From Sphingopyxis sp. (GTDB lineage: Bacteria > Pseudomonadota > Alphaproteobacteria > Sphingomonadales > Sphingomonadaceae), in assembly GCF_025869345.1 (NCBI RefSeq), contig NZ_JAOZVW010000023.1, forward strand, positions 1 to 64,000: a DNA stretch of 64,000 nucleotides, given 5' to 3'. Made by a program: the position numbers and the translations under genes. The notes under the pieces are model-generated. The model did no database searches. It had not been told where the DNA came from and saw only the letters and a program-made list of their open reading frames with translations. The first letter of the stretch is position 1. The number at the start of each line of letters is the position of its first letter. Positions 8,448-17,464 of this stretch are shown piece after piece.

Positions 8448-8977
8448 TTCACCTGCCGCTTTTCGAGCTTCCGCGCGAGCGTCCGCCGATGCATCCCCAG
8501 CCGCCGCGCGGCCTCCGAAATGTTGAAATTGGTCTCGACGAGCGTCTGGTGGATATGCTCCCACTCGACGGTCTTGATCGACGAGGGCCGCGCGTCGAGC
8601 GGGGCATCGACATTCCCCTCCGACCGATCGAACGCCGCCTCGATATCGTCGGTGTTCGACGGTTTGGCGAGATAATAAGACGCGCCCAATTTGATCGCCT
8701 CGACCGCCGTCGCGATGCTCGCGAAGCCGGTGAGCACGACGATCCGCATCGCCGGATCGGCGGCGCGCAACATCTGGACCGCGACAAGCCCCGACGCATT
8801 GCCGAGTTTCAGATCGACCACCGCAAAGCCCGGCCGCCACCCGGCCAGCAGCGCTTCGGCTTCGTCGGGGCTTGCCGCCACGCGCACCGCATAGTCGCGG
8901 CGTTCGAACGACCGTTTGAGCGTGCGCGCGAAGACGTCGTCGTCCTCGACGATCAGCAATTGCCGCCGGTCGCTCAT
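8444..8977 (-). CDS. regA: Redox response regulator, RegA/PrrA/ActR type
   Basis: A 177-residue regulator: receiver domain (residues ~7-120) with acidic pocket VEDDD, phospho-acceptor Asp in VVDLKLGN, Thr in LTGF and Lys in AKPSN, followed by a short linker and a Fis-type helix-turn-helix ending in GMHRRTLARKLEKR. That C-terminal sequence is highly typical of RegA/PrrA/ActR, the global regulators of respiration and energy metabolism in alphaproteobacteria. Its start overlaps the end of the regB gene by four bases (ATGA), as expected for a coupled two-component pair. Phosphorylated RegA usually controls terminal oxidase genes, which fits its place in the cyo operon. Confidence 0.93.
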   Translation of the reverse strand: MSDRRQLLIVEDDDVFARTLKRSFERRDYAVRVAASPDEAEALLAGWRPGFAVVDLKLGNASGLVAVQMLRAADPAMRIVVLTGFASIATAVEAIKLGASYYLAKPSNTDDIEAAFDRSEGNVDAPLDARPSSIKTVEWEHIHQTLVETNFNISEAARRLGMHRRTLARKLEKRQVK

Positions 8978-10281
8978 GCACCCTCGCTTTCGCGGGCCGC
9001 GACCGCCGCGAGCGGCAGCATGATCCGCACCACCGCACCGCCGGCATCGCGATTCTCGGCGCTCGCCCAGCCGCCGAGCTTGCGCAGCACGTTGACGAGC
9101 AGGAACAGCCCCAGCCCGCCGCCGGGCCGCCCCTTGGTCGAACGATAGGGCTGGCCGAATCCGTCGAGCATCGCTTCGGCGAAACCCGGACCATGGTCGG
9201 CGATCTCGATCACTGCGGTCTCGCCATCGCGCGAGGCGGTGATGCCGATCCAGCCGGGCGACACCTCGGCGGCATTGTCGATGACATTGCCGATCACCTG
9301 CCGCAGCGCCGGGTCGGACACGATTGCAACATCGGCGCCGAAACGGTCGCTGAGGTCGATGCGCCCGGCGAAGCGGGCCGCGTGGTCGGCGACGATATCG
9401 CCGAGGAAGCTCCGCATCGTCGTCATTTCGGGCGCGATCCCGCGCGCCTCGCCCGCCGACATCAGGATGCCGCTGACGATCGCCTTGCAGCGCCGCACCG
9501 CCGCGTCCATGTCCGCCAGGTCGTCCTGAAGCTCGCTTTGCGTTGCCAGTTCCGCCGCCCCCTTCCAGTCGCCGATCAGCACCGAGAGGGTCGATAGCGG
9601 CGTCCCGAGTTCGTGCGCCGCGCCCGAGGCGAGCAGCCCCATGCGGACGATATGATCCTCCTCCGCCGCACGCTGGCGGCTCGCGGCGAGCGCGGCGTCG
9701 CGGTCGCGCAGATTGCGGCTGATCCGCGTGACAAAGGCGACGAGCAACACCGCGATCAGCAGGAAGCAGACGAGGCTGCCCTTGAGATAGAGCGCCATCG
9801 GATCGGCGGCATAGGGCGGCGGCAGGATCAGCGGGGTCGGTTCGACCGCGAGCACGCCGATCGCCGCGAGCGCCGCGACGACGATCGCCCACGACGAGGC
9901 GGGCGTCAGCAGGATCGCGCCGATCACGACCTGAAGCAGGAACAGCGAGGCGAAGGGATTGGCGAGCCCGCCGCTGTGGTGAAGCTGCCAGCCGAGCGCG
10001 GCGACGTCGAACAGCAACGCCGCGGTCAGCTCGGCATTGGTCACCGCGCGCCCGCGCCGCAGCAGCGCGAGACTGGCGAAGTTGATCGCGATCAGCACCG
10101 CGATCGCCGCCACCAGCGGCGCAAGCGGCAGGTGGATGTGCATCGGGCCGGTGACGATGGCGATCGTCGCAAGCTGCCCCCCGACCGCAAGCCAGCGCAG
10201 CTGGATCAGCAGCGCCATGTTCCGCCGTCCGGCATTCGCCTCGGCGGGCGCATCGACTGGCGGGATCGCGGGCTCGGTCAT
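8974..10281 (-). CDS. regB: Redox sensor histidine kinase, RegB/PrrB/ActS type
   Basis: A 435-residue membrane kinase starting MTEPAIPPVD at the ATG that overlaps the SURF1 stop. The N-terminal half has about six transmembrane helices and the quinone-sensing motif GGLANPF. The H-box is GLLASGAAHELGTPLS, typical of RegB. A cysteine at RRCKAIVSGIL corresponds by position to the redox-active cysteine of RegB, and the ATP-binding end shows DNAAEV, DHGPGF and GGGLGLFL. It should sense ubiquinone pool or redox state and phosphorylate the adjacent RegA. The long N-terminus of the track ORF is not conserved and is left out. Confidence 0.93.
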   Translation of the reverse strand: MTEPAIPPVDAPAEANAGRRNMALLIQLRWLAVGGQLATIAIVTGPMHIHLPLAPLVAAIAVLIAINFASLALLRRGRAVTNAELTAALLFDVAALGWQLHHSGGLANPFASLFLLQVVIGAILLTPASSWAIVVAALAAIGVLAVEPTPLILPPPYAADPMALYLKGSLVCFLLIAVLLVAFVTRISRNLRDRDAALAASRQRAAEEDHIVRMGLLASGAAHELGTPLSTLSVLIGDWKGAAELATQSELQDDLADMDAAVRRCKAIVSGILMSAGEARGIAPEMTTMRSFLGDIVADHAARFAGRIDLSDRFGADVAIVSDPALRQVIGNVIDNAAEVSPGWIGITASRDGETAVIEIADHGPGFAEAMLDGFGQPYRSTKGRPGGGLGLFLLVNVLRKLGGWASAENRDAGGAVVRIMLPLAAVAARESEGA

Positions 10282-10973
10282 CAATCCCGGATACGCCACA
10301 GCCGTCCCGCGAAAAAGAGGCTCAATGCACAAAGCGCGAACCAGGTCAGCGCATAGACCATATGATTGTCGGGAAAACGCACGATGGTCAGCCCGCCGAC
10401 CGGATAGCCGCCGGGGTTGGGCGTGGCGTCGGCATCGATGAAATAGGGCGCCGTCCGGCCCAGCCCCCTTGCCTTCGCGATCGCCGCGACATCGCGCGAA
10501 TACCAGCGGTTCGCCGCCGGATCGTTCGACCGCAAAAACGCTCCCTTGGGCTCAGTCACACGCAGCAAACCGGCCACCGTCACGTCACTGGCGCTATTCC
10601 CCGCTGCGCGCGTGCCGGGATCGCGTCGCTCCTTGGGCACGAAGCCGCGATTGACGAGCAGCGTGAAGCGCGAGGTTTCGAGCGGCGTCAGCACCCAATA
10701 GCCCGCGCCGCGCGCGGTCACCGCCTGCACCAGCGTCTCGCGGTCGTGGCGGAAATGCCCGCGCGCGGTCACGCGGCGATAGGCGTCGTCCTTCGCATCG
10801 ATCCGTGGCCACGCATCGGGACCCGGTGCCGCCATCGGCGCCGCATGGATGCGCGCATCGACCGCGGCGACCAGTTCATGCTTCCAGACGCGCCGTTCGA
10901 GCTGCCAGACGCCGAGCGCGGCGAAACCCGCCGCCACGGCGATCAGCGCCGCGACGACGAAGCCGCGCCTCAA
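10281..10973 (-). CDS. SURF1-family oxidase assembly protein
   Basis: About 230 residues. There is a transmembrane helix at each end (FVVAALIAVAAGFAALGVW near the N-terminus and MVYALTWFALCALSLFFAGRLW at the C-terminus) with a periplasmic domain between. Family signatures are GVWQLERRVWK, VLTPLE, LVNRGFVPKERRDP and NPGGYPVGG. SURF1 proteins help insert heme a/o into terminal oxidases. I place the start at TTG 10973, which overlaps the cyoD stop as TTGA, matching the four-base overlaps elsewhere in this operon; the track ATG-frame start at 11036 would overlap cyoD by 67 bases. The exact start is uncertain, the identity is not. Confidence 0.85.
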   Translation of the reverse strand: MRRGFVVAALIAVAAGFAALGVWQLERRVWKHELVAAVDARIHAAPMAAPGPDAWPRIDAKDDAYRRVTARGHFRHDRETLVQAVTARGAGYWVLTPLETSRFTLLVNRGFVPKERRDPGTRAAGNSASDVTVAGLLRVTEPKGAFLRSNDPAANRWYSRDVAAIAKARGLGRTAPYFIDADATPNPGGYPVGGLTIVRFPDNHMVYALTWFALCALSLFFAGRLWRIRD

Positions 10974-11350
10974 GGAAGCTGGCTCATGTCGTGCGGCGAC
11001 GGCATCATATTGGTATTGAGATGGTGCATCACCCACAGCGATCCCGCGAGCATGATCACGACGATGATGATCGTGAAGGTCAGCGAGGTGATCGACCAGC
11101 CGCCCTCGGCCTTTGGCGACATATGGAGGAAGAAGACCATGTGGACGACGATCTGCACAGCGGCGAAGACCATGATCACCGCCGCGGTCGCGCCGTCGGA
11201 CAGCGGCCGTTCCATCACCAGCCAGAAAGGGATGGCGGTCAGGATCACCGACAGGATGAAGCCGATGAGATAATCGCGCATCGATGCGTGCGGCATCTCA
11301 ATCTCGTGAGGGCCATCGCCCGCGTGGGCGTGGTGCGGGTCGGCGCTCAT
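10970..11350 (-). CDS. cyoD: Cytochrome o ubiquinol oxidase subunit IV
   Basis: A 126-residue protein: a histidine-rich cytoplasmic N-terminus ([12 protein letters not shown]) followed by three transmembrane helices, including the CyoD signature [17 protein letters not shown] and LWVMHHLN. It is the small accessory subunit of bo-type quinol oxidase. The start at 11350 overlaps the cyoC stop by four bases and avoids 27 extra residues in the track ORF. It is followed by SURF1. Confidence 0.9.
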   Translation of the reverse strand: MSADPHHAHAGDGPHEIEMPHASMRDYLIGFILSVILTAIPFWLVMERPLSDGATAAVIMVFAAVQIVVHMVFFLHMSPKAEGGWSITSLTFTIIIVVIMLAGSLWVMHHLNTNMMPSPHDMSQLP

Positions 11351-11994
11351 CGCAGCACTCCCATCAGATAGACAATGGTGAAAACGCCGATCCAGACGAC
11401 GTCGAGGAAGTGCCAGAACATCGACAGGCACATGACGCGGCGCTTGTTCGCGGCGATCAGCCCATGCTTGCCGAGCTGGACCATCAGCACGACCAGCCAG
11501 AGCGTGCCGAAGGTGACGTGCAGCCCGTGCGTGCCGACGAGCGTGAAAAAGCTCGACAGGAAGGCGCTGCGCTGCGGCGTGGCGCCGATCTCGATCAGAT
11601 GGTGAAATTCGTAGAGCTCGATCCCCAGGAAGGCGAGCCCGAACAGGCCGGTGACCGCGAGCCAGAGCTGCGTTCCCTTCACCTTGCCCTGCTGCATCTG
11701 GAGCACCGCGAAGCCGTAAGTGATCGACGAGAAGAGCAGCATCGCGGTGTTGAGCGCGACGAGCGGCAGCTCGAACAGATCCTTCGGCGCCGGTCCCGCG
11801 GCATAGCTGTCGCCGAGCACCGCAAAGCAGGCGAACAGGATCGCGAAGATGAGGCAGTCGCTCATCAGATAGATCCAGAAGCCCAGCATCGTGCTGTGCC
11901 CCTCGGGATGCGCATGCTCGTCGAGGTCGTAGAACTGGACGGGCTCGTCTGCGACTGCGGTGATGGAGTCCGCGGTTATTGTGGGGGCGCTCAT
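11347..11994 (-). CDS. cyoC: Cytochrome o ubiquinol oxidase subunit III
   Basis: A 215-residue heme-copper oxidase subunit III with five predicted transmembrane helices, the quinol-oxidase arrangement. Landmarks are [53 protein letters not shown] and [14 protein letters not shown]. The start [10 protein letters not shown] at 11994 lies four bases after the cyoB stop; the track ORF extends into cyoB and is too long. Part of the cyoABCD complex in the inner membrane. Confidence 0.93.
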   Translation of the reverse strand: MSAPTITADSITAVADEPVQFYDLDEHAHPEGHSTMLGFWIYLMSDCLIFAILFACFAVLGDSYAAGPAPKDLFELPLVALNTAMLLFSSITYGFAVLQMQQGKVKGTQLWLAVTGLFGLAFLGIELYEFHHLIEIGATPQRSAFLSSFFTLVGTHGLHVTFGTLWLVVLMVQLGKHGLIAANKRRVMCLSMFWHFLDVVWIGVFTIVYLMGVLR

Positions 11995-11998
11995 CGCA

Positions 11999-14008
11999 TC
12001 AGGCTCCGGCCGCGAGGTGACGGGTCCGCACGTCCTCGACCGCCGCGACGGTGGCCGCCGGAATGTCGAAGTCGCGCTTGTAGTTAAAGGTGTGGAAGAT
12101 CGCATAGGCGATCGTCGCGACGAAGCTGGCGATCACCAGCCACCAGATATGCCAGACCAGCGCGAACCCCATCACCAGGCAAAAGGCCGCGAGGATGAAG
12201 CCGGTGCCCGTATTGCTCGGCATGTGGATGTCGCGAAAGTCCGCGACCGGGCGCTGGTGCCCGCGCTTCTTCATGTCGTGCCACGCGTCGAGCGAATGGA
12301 TCACCGGGGTGAAGGCGAAATTATAGTCGGGCGGCGGCGAACTGGTCGCCCATTCGAGCGTGCGGCCGCCCCACGGATCGCCGCTTTCGTCGGCGAGTTC
12401 CTTGCGCCGCCAGATGCTGACGCCGAACTGGATCAGCATCGCCGCGATACCCACCGCGATCACCGCGGCGCCGATGGCGGCGATCACGAACCAGATTTGC
12501 AGGCTCGGGTCGTCGAACACGCGCATCCGCCGCGTCACCCCCATCAGGCCGAGGATATAAAGCGGCATGAAGGCCATCCAGAAACCAACCACCCAGCACC
12601 AGAAGCTGATCTTGCCCCAGAAGACGTCGAGCTTGAACCCGAACGCCTTGGGCCACCAGTAGTTGATCGCCGCGAACAGGCCGAACAACACGCCGCCGAT
12701 GATCACGTTGTGGAAGTGCGCGATCAGGAACAGCGAGTTGTGCAGCACGAAGTCGGCGGGCGGCACCGCGAGCAGCACCCCGGTCATCCCGCCGATGACG
12801 AAGGTCAGCATGAAGGCGACCGTCCACATCATCGGCAGTTCGAAGCGGATGCGGCCGCGATACATGGTGAAAAGCCAGTTGAAGAGCTTTGCCCCCGTCG
12901 GGATCGAGATCACCATCGTCGTGATGCCGAAGAAGCTGTTGACGCTGGCCCCCGACCCCATGGTGAAGAAATGGTGCAGCCACACGATATACGACAGGAT
13001 GGTGATGCAGATCGTCGCATAGACCATCGAGGTATAGCCGAAGAGCTTTTTGCCCGAAAAGGTCGAGGTGACTTCCGAATAGACGCCGAACAGCGGCAGC
13101 ACGAGGATATAGACCTCCGGGTGCCCCCAGATCCAGATCAGGTTCACATACATCATCGGCGAACCGCCGAGGTCGTTGGTGAAGAAATTGGTGCCCGCAT
13201 AGCGATCGAGCGCCAGCAGGGTCAGCGTCGCGGTCAGGATCGGGAAGCTGGCGACGATCAGGATGTTCGCGCACAGCGACGTCCAGGTGAAAACCGGCAT
13301 CTTCATCAGGCCCATGCCCGGCGCGCGGAGTTTCAGGATCGTCACGATCAGGTTGATCCCCGACAGGGTCGTGCCGACGCCGGCTATCTGAAGCCCCCAG
13401 ATATAATAGTCGACGCCGACATTGGGGCTGTAGGCGATTCCCGACAAAGGCGGATAGGCGAGCCAGCCGGTCTGGGCATATTCGCCGACGAACAGCGAGA
13501 TCATCGTCAGCGCCGCGCCCGACACCGTCATCCAGAAGCTGAAATTGTTGAGGAACGGAAAGCTGACGTCGCGCGCGCCGATCTGGAGCGGCACGATATA
13601 GTTCATCAGGCCGGTGATGAACGGCATCGCGACGAAGAAGATCATGATCACGCCGTGCGCGGTGAAGATCTGGTCGTAGTGGTGCGGCGGCAGATAGCCT
13701 TCGGACCCGCCGAACGCCATCGCCTGCTGTAACCGCATCATGATCGCGTCGGCAAAGCCGCGCAGGAACATGATGAGGCCGAGGATCATGTACATGATCC
13801 CGATCCGCTTGTGATCGACGGTGGTCAGCCAGTCGCGCCACAGCCAGCCCCACAGGCGATATTTGGTGATCGCGGCCAGCACCGCGATGCCGCCGATCGC
13901 GACGGCGATGAAGGTGACGACCAGGATCGGCTCGTGCAGCGGCAGCGCGTCGAGCGACAGCTTGCCGAGGAAGGGGCCGGTTGCGGGAGCGGGTTGCGGG
14001 GTGATCAC
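11999..14008 (-). CDS. cyoB: Cytochrome o ubiquinol oxidase subunit I
   Basis: A 669-residue catalytic subunit with about fifteen transmembrane helices, as in Escherichia coli CyoB. It carries the hallmark sequences [39 protein letters not shown] (CuB histidine and the cross-linked Tyr), HHFFTMG and HFHNVIIGG (heme and CuB ligands). It oxidises ubiquinol, reduces oxygen to water and pumps protons. It starts 15 bases downstream of the cyoA stop and is followed four bases later by cyoC. Confidence 0.97.
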   Translation of the reverse strand: MITPQPAPATGPFLGKLSLDALPLHEPILVVTFIAVAIGGIAVLAAITKYRLWGWLWRDWLTTVDHKRIGIMYMILGLIMFLRGFADAIMMRLQQAMAFGGSEGYLPPHHYDQIFTAHGVIMIFFVAMPFITGLMNYIVPLQIGARDVSFPFLNNFSFWMTVSGAALTMISLFVGEYAQTGWLAYPPLSGIAYSPNVGVDYYIWGLQIAGVGTTLSGINLIVTILKLRAPGMGLMKMPVFTWTSLCANILIVASFPILTATLTLLALDRYAGTNFFTNDLGGSPMMYVNLIWIWGHPEVYILVLPLFGVYSEVTSTFSGKKLFGYTSMVYATICITILSYIVWLHHFFTMGSGASVNSFFGITTMVISIPTGAKLFNWLFTMYRGRIRFELPMMWTVAFMLTFVIGGMTGVLLAVPPADFVLHNSLFLIAHFHNVIIGGVLFGLFAAINYWWPKAFGFKLDVFWGKISFWCWVVGFWMAFMPLYILGLMGVTRRMRVFDDPSLQIWFVIAAIGAAVIAVGIAAMLIQFGVSIWRRKELADESGDPWGGRTLEWATSSPPPDYNFAFTPVIHSLDAWHDMKKRGHQRPVADFRDIHMPSNTGTGFILAAFCLVMGFALVWHIWWLVIASFVATIAYAIFHTFNYKRDFDIPAATVAAVEDVRTRHLAAGA

Positions 14009-14023
14009 GGGTCTCAGCTGCCT

Positions 14024-15310
14024 TCAGCTTGTCTGGCGGGGGACGGCGTTCAGCGCGGTGCGCTCGGGCGCCTGATTGGGATGGGGCAGGCCTTCGCCCT
14101 TCAGCGGCGCCGGGTTCACCGGCCTGGCGTCGGGACGGTCGGCCGAGTGCATCTGCTGGCTGCACAGCGCCGCGACATAGCGGACGCTCCAGTTCGCGAG
14201 GCTGCCGGTTCCGCGCGCGGCGAATTTGTCATAGGTGACCGAACGGACGTTCTGGATGCCGGCGATCCCCGCGCCGCCCTTCGCATCGATCGCCATCATG
14301 TCGTGCATGCACATCTTGCCGGGCTCGACGCACATGTTGACCACCGCGTCGAAAAGCTGGGGATCGACCGCCGCGAAATGACGCACCGGCTCCTTCTGGC
14401 TCGGCTTTTCGAGCTTCAGATAGGCGGCGCGGCTCAGGTCGCCCTCGCCCGACGCCTTCGCTGCGGCGACCCATTGGTCGAACGCAGGCGCAGGCAGGCT
14501 CTTCACCTTGAAGCGCATGTCGGAAAAGCCCCAGCCCGAATAATTGGCCGAAAAGCCGTCGAAAGTGCCGGTCTTGTCGAACACGCCGTGGAGCTTGGTC
14601 TCCATCCCCGGCATCGCGTAGATCTGGCCCGCGAGCGCCGGGACGTAGAAGCTGTTCATCACCGACGAGGCCGAAATGCGAAAGCGGATCGGCCGGTTCA
14701 CCGGCACCGCGAGTTCGTTCACCGTCGCGATACCCTGTTCGGGATAGATGAACAGCCATTTCCAATCGAGCGCGACGACATTGACGTCGAGCGGCTTCAC
14801 ATGAGCCGCAATCGCCTGTCCCGGCCCGGTGCGCGCGAGCGGGCGATAGGGGTCGAGCATATGCGTCGCGACCCACGTCACCGCGCCGAGGCAGATGATG
14901 ATCAGCAGCGGCGCCGACCAGATCACGAGTTCGAGCTGGGTCGAATGATCCCAGTCGGGCTTGTAGGTCGCCTGCTTGTTCGCGGCGCGATATTTCCACG
15001 CAAAAAAGACCGTCAGCGCCATCACCGGAACGATGATCAGCAGCATCAGCACGGTCGAGATGATGATCAGATGACCCTGCTGGCGCGCGACGTCGCCCGC
15101 GGGATCGAGCACGACCAGTCCGCAACCCGACAGCAAAGGCAGCGCGGCGAGCAGCGGCAGCTTCCAAGCCCATCCAGTCTTCGAAGAACCGCGTGTCCCT
15201 GCGAAGGCGGGGCCCCATCTCCTGCCGGATCGAAATAGCACCGGCCGGTGATGGACCCCCGCCTTCGCGGGGGAACACGGCCTCATTGAAGGGGAGAGCT
15301 TTGTTGGCAT
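14024..15310 (-). CDS. cyoA: Cytochrome o ubiquinol oxidase subunit II, with a repeat-derived N-terminal extension
   Basis: A 428-residue subunit II. A lipoprotein-type segment (LLAALPLLSGCGLVVLDP) precedes two transmembrane helices and a periplasmic cupredoxin domain. The CuA ligands are absent: the segment SANYSGWGFSDM stands where a cytochrome c oxidase has its Cys-His cluster, so this is a quinol oxidase. The first ~50 residues are unusual. They contain SPAKAG...GPAFAGT, the translation of the family B palindromic repeat at 15193-15278. No in-frame ATG, GTG or TTG lies between the repeat and the lipobox, while ATG 15310 has a strong AAAGGAGG 14 bases upstream. The repeat therefore seems to be translated. 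First gene of the cyo operon. Confidence 0.88.
   Translation of the reverse strand: MPTKLSPSMRPCSPAKAGVHHRPVLFRSGRRWGPAFAGTRGSSKTGWAWKLPLLAALPLLSGCGLVVLDPAGDVARQQGHLIIISTVLMLLIIVPVMALTVFFAWKYRAANKQATYKPDWDHSTQLELVIWSAPLLIIICLGAVTWVATHMLDPYRPLARTGPGQAIAAHVKPLDVNVVALDWKWLFIYPEQGIATVNELAVPVNRPIRFRISASSVMNSFYVPALAGQIYAMPGMETKLHGVFDKTGTFDGFSANYSGWGFSDMRFKVKSLPAPAFDQWVAAAKASGEGDLSRAAYLKLEKPSQKEPVRHFAAVDPQLFDAVVNMCVEPGKMCMHDMMAIDAKGGAGIAGIQNVRSVTYDKFAARGTGSLANWSVRYVAALCSQQMHSADRPDARPVNPAPLKGEGLPHPNQAPERTALNAVPRQTS
15193..15278. repeat. Palindromic repeat, family B, copy 2, inside the 5' end of cyoA
   Basis: Arms GTGTCCCTGCGAAGGCGGGG and CCCCGCCTTCGCGGGGGAACAC, with a spacer of roughly 45 bases carrying a second small palindrome (CACCGGCCGGTG). 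It lies wholly within the cyoA reading frame and does not interrupt it, unlike the other two family B copies, which are intergenic. Confidence 0.85.
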
Positions 15311-15478
15311 GATGCGCGCCTAGGCCTCCTTTGCTGCACTGCACATAGGACATTTTGTCCAATCCCGCGATCGCCGCGGATCGCGCAGGGGCAATTTCAT
15401 AAGGGGCGCTTTTGCCCTATGATCGACTCGCGCTACCGGATGTCCCTTTTCGGGAGCGCCAGCAGCAGGACGCATCTT

Positions 15479-16807
15479 ATGTCTGCCGAAACCGCGCCGT
15501 CCACCACCCAGGCCGAACGCGACGCCCGCGCACTTTATGAAGACGATCATCGCATTTCTCCCGCCGAGATCGCGATCGGGGTCATCATAGGGCGCACCTC
15601 CGAATTTTTCGACTTTTTCGTGTTCGCCATCGCCTCGGTGCTGGTGTTCCCGAAGCTCGTCTTTTCGCAGCTCGATCCGCTCACCGGCACGCTGTGGTCG
15701 TTCGCGATCTTCGCGCTCGCCTTTCTCGCGCGCCCCGTCGGCACGATGGTCTTTTCATGGATCGACCGCGTCTATGGCCGCGGCGCCAAACTGACGATCG
15801 CGCTGTTCCTGCTCGGCGGCTCGACCGCGGCGATCGCCTTCGTGCCGAGCTATGAAACCGCCGGGATCGGCGCGGCGCTGCTTCTGGCCCTCTTCCGCAT
15901 GGGACAGGGCGTCGCGCTCGGCGGCTCGTGGGACGGGCTCGCCTCGCTGCTCGCGATCAACGCGCCGGAGGGCAAGCGCGGCTGGTATGCGATGATCCCG
16001 CAGCTTGGCGCGCCGCTCGGGCTGATCGTCGCCAGCCTGCTCTTCATGTTCCTGATCGCCGCGCTGCCGGCGCAGGATTTTCTCGACTGGGGCTGGCGCT
16101 ATCCCTTCTTCGTCGCCTTCGCGATCAATGTCGTCGCGCTCTTCGCGCGGCTGCGCATCGTCGTGACCCCCGAATATGCCGCGCTGTTCGAGGATCGCGA
16201 CCTCGAACCCGCGAAGCTGACCGAGACGCTGCGCTCCGAATGGCGGATCATCGCGATGGGCGCCTTCGCCCCGCTCGCGAGCTTTGCTCTTTTCCACATG
16301 GTGACGGTGTTCCCGCTGTCGTGGGTGTTCCTGTTCACCGAGGAAACGCCGGTGCGCTTCCTGATGATCGAGGCGGTCGCGGCCGCGATCGGCGTGTTCG
16401 CGATCATCGCCTCGGGCTATCTCGCCGACCGCGTCGGGCGCCGCACGTTGCTGGGCGTCACCGCCGCCGCGATCGCCGCCTTCAGCGGCTTCGCGCCGCA
16501 GCTTCTCGGCGCGGGCGAGGCCGGCGAAGCGGCCTTCATGATCCTCGGCTTCATCCTGCTCGGATTCTCCTTCGGCCAGTCGTCGGGGGCGCTGTCGTCG
16601 AACTTCGACCCGCGCCATCGCTATACCGGATCGGCGCTTACCTCCGATCTCGCCTGGTTGTTCGGCGCGGGCTTCGCGCCGATGGTCGCGCTGTGGCTGT
16701 CGAGTCAGTTCGGGCTGATCGCGGCGGGCGCCTATCTGCTGTCGGGCGCGATCGGGACGCTCGTCGCGCTGTGGCTCAACCACGAACTGGCGCGGACGAT
16801 CGATTGA
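15479..16807 (+). CDS. MFS transporter, metabolite:H+ symporter type
   Basis: A 442-residue major facilitator with twelve predicted membrane helices. It shows the motif GRTSEFFDFFVF in helix 1, FLARPVGTMVFSWIDRVYGRGAKLT between helices 2 and 3, the helix-5 motif RMGQGVALGGSWDG, and LADRVGRRTLLG in the second half. These are features of the ProP/KgtP-like metabolite:H+ symporter family. The start MSAETAPSTT at 15479 is chosen over the track start at 15419. It is divergent from cyoA and translationally coupled to the next gene. Substrate unknown. Confidence 0.85.
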   Translation: MSAETAPSTTQAERDARALYEDDHRISPAEIAIGVIIGRTSEFFDFFVFAIASVLVFPKLVFSQLDPLTGTLWSFAIFALAFLARPVGTMVFSWIDRVYGRGAKLTIALFLLGGSTAAIAFVPSYETAGIGAALLLALFRMGQGVALGGSWDGLASLLAINAPEGKRGWYAMIPQLGAPLGLIVASLLFMFLIAALPAQDFLDWGWRYPFFVAFAINVVALFARLRIVVTPEYAALFEDRDLEPAKLTETLRSEWRIIAMGAFAPLASFALFHMVTVFPLSWVFLFTEETPVRFLMIEAVAAAIGVFAIIASGYLADRVGRRTLLGVTAAAIAAFSGFAPQLLGAGEAGEAAFMILGFILLGFSFGQSSGALSSNFDPRHRYTGSALTSDLAWLFGAGFAPMVALWLSSQFGLIAAGAYLLSGAIGTLVALWLNHELARTID

Positions 16808-17337
16808 CCGACGCCGCCTCCATCGCCGGCGTCGTCCTGGCCGGCGGCGCCTCGTCGCGCTTCGGCCGCGACAAGGCGGAGGAAATATATGCGGGGCGCA
16901 AGCTGATCGACTGGTCGATCGCGGCGCTTACCCCCTTTTGCGGCGCCGTCTTCGTTTCGGGTCACGCCCATGCGACCCGCGAGAGCGTGCCCGATCTCCC
17001 GCGCGCGGGGCTGGGCCCGCTCGGCGGGCTGGCGGGCGCGCTGACGGCGGCGCGCGACGCCGGATATGAGCGTCTGCTGTCGCTGCCCTGCGATACGCCG
17101 CTGCTTCCCGAGGGATTGCTCGACCGGCTCTGCCGGGCGGGCGGCGCGGCGTTCGCCCTTTCGTGCCCGGTGATCGGCATCTGGCCGAGCATCGATGCTG
17201 ATCGCCTTGCGACGTGGCTGGAAGAGGACCGGCCACGCGCGGTGCGTGCCTGGGCCGAAACGATCGGGGCGCAGGCGATCGAGACCGCTGCGATCATCAA
17301 CATCAATCGAGTCGCGGATTTCGTGCGACTGGGATAA
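16804..17337 (+). CDS. mobA: MobA-like molybdenum cofactor nucleotidyltransferase
   Basis: A 177-residue Rossmann-type nucleotidyltransferase with the MobA signature VVLAGGASSRFGRDKAEE at the N-terminus, LGPLGGLAGALTAA, the metal-binding LPCDTPLLP and NINRVADF near the end. MobA attaches GMP to molybdopterin. The start is a TTG whose last two bases are the first two of the transporter stop codon (TTGA), so translation is probably coupled. The track shows this frame only as part of a longer shadow ORF. It could be a divergent NTP transferase with another cofactor role, since it is somewhat short and no other moa/moe genes are nearby. Confidence 0.78.
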   Translation: MTDAASIAGVVLAGGASSRFGRDKAEEIYAGRKLIDWSIAALTPFCGAVFVSGHAHATRESVPDLPRAGLGPLGGLAGALTAARDAGYERLLSLPCDTPLLPEGLLDRLCRAGGAAFALSCPVIGIWPSIDADRLATWLEEDRPRAVRAWAETIGAQAIETAAIININRVADFVRLG

Positions 17338-17464
17338 AAATCAGGAACTCGTCGGCTAAACATCGGCACCGCATCACTTCCTCAGCCTCCCGATCCGGCG
17401 ACTGTCCGGCCATCTCCTGATCCCACCGGCGCGTCCCGCCGGCCGGGAACGGGAGAAACATCGG

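Noticed and set aside
11960-13732. 590-residue plus-strand ORF opposite cyoB
   Set aside because: Antisense shadow, His/Asp/Arg-rich, no recognisable domain.
14024-15310. Cytochrome c oxidase subunit II
   Set aside because: The CuA ligand cluster is absent and the gene order with subunit IV and a CyoB-type subunit I fits a quinol oxidase.
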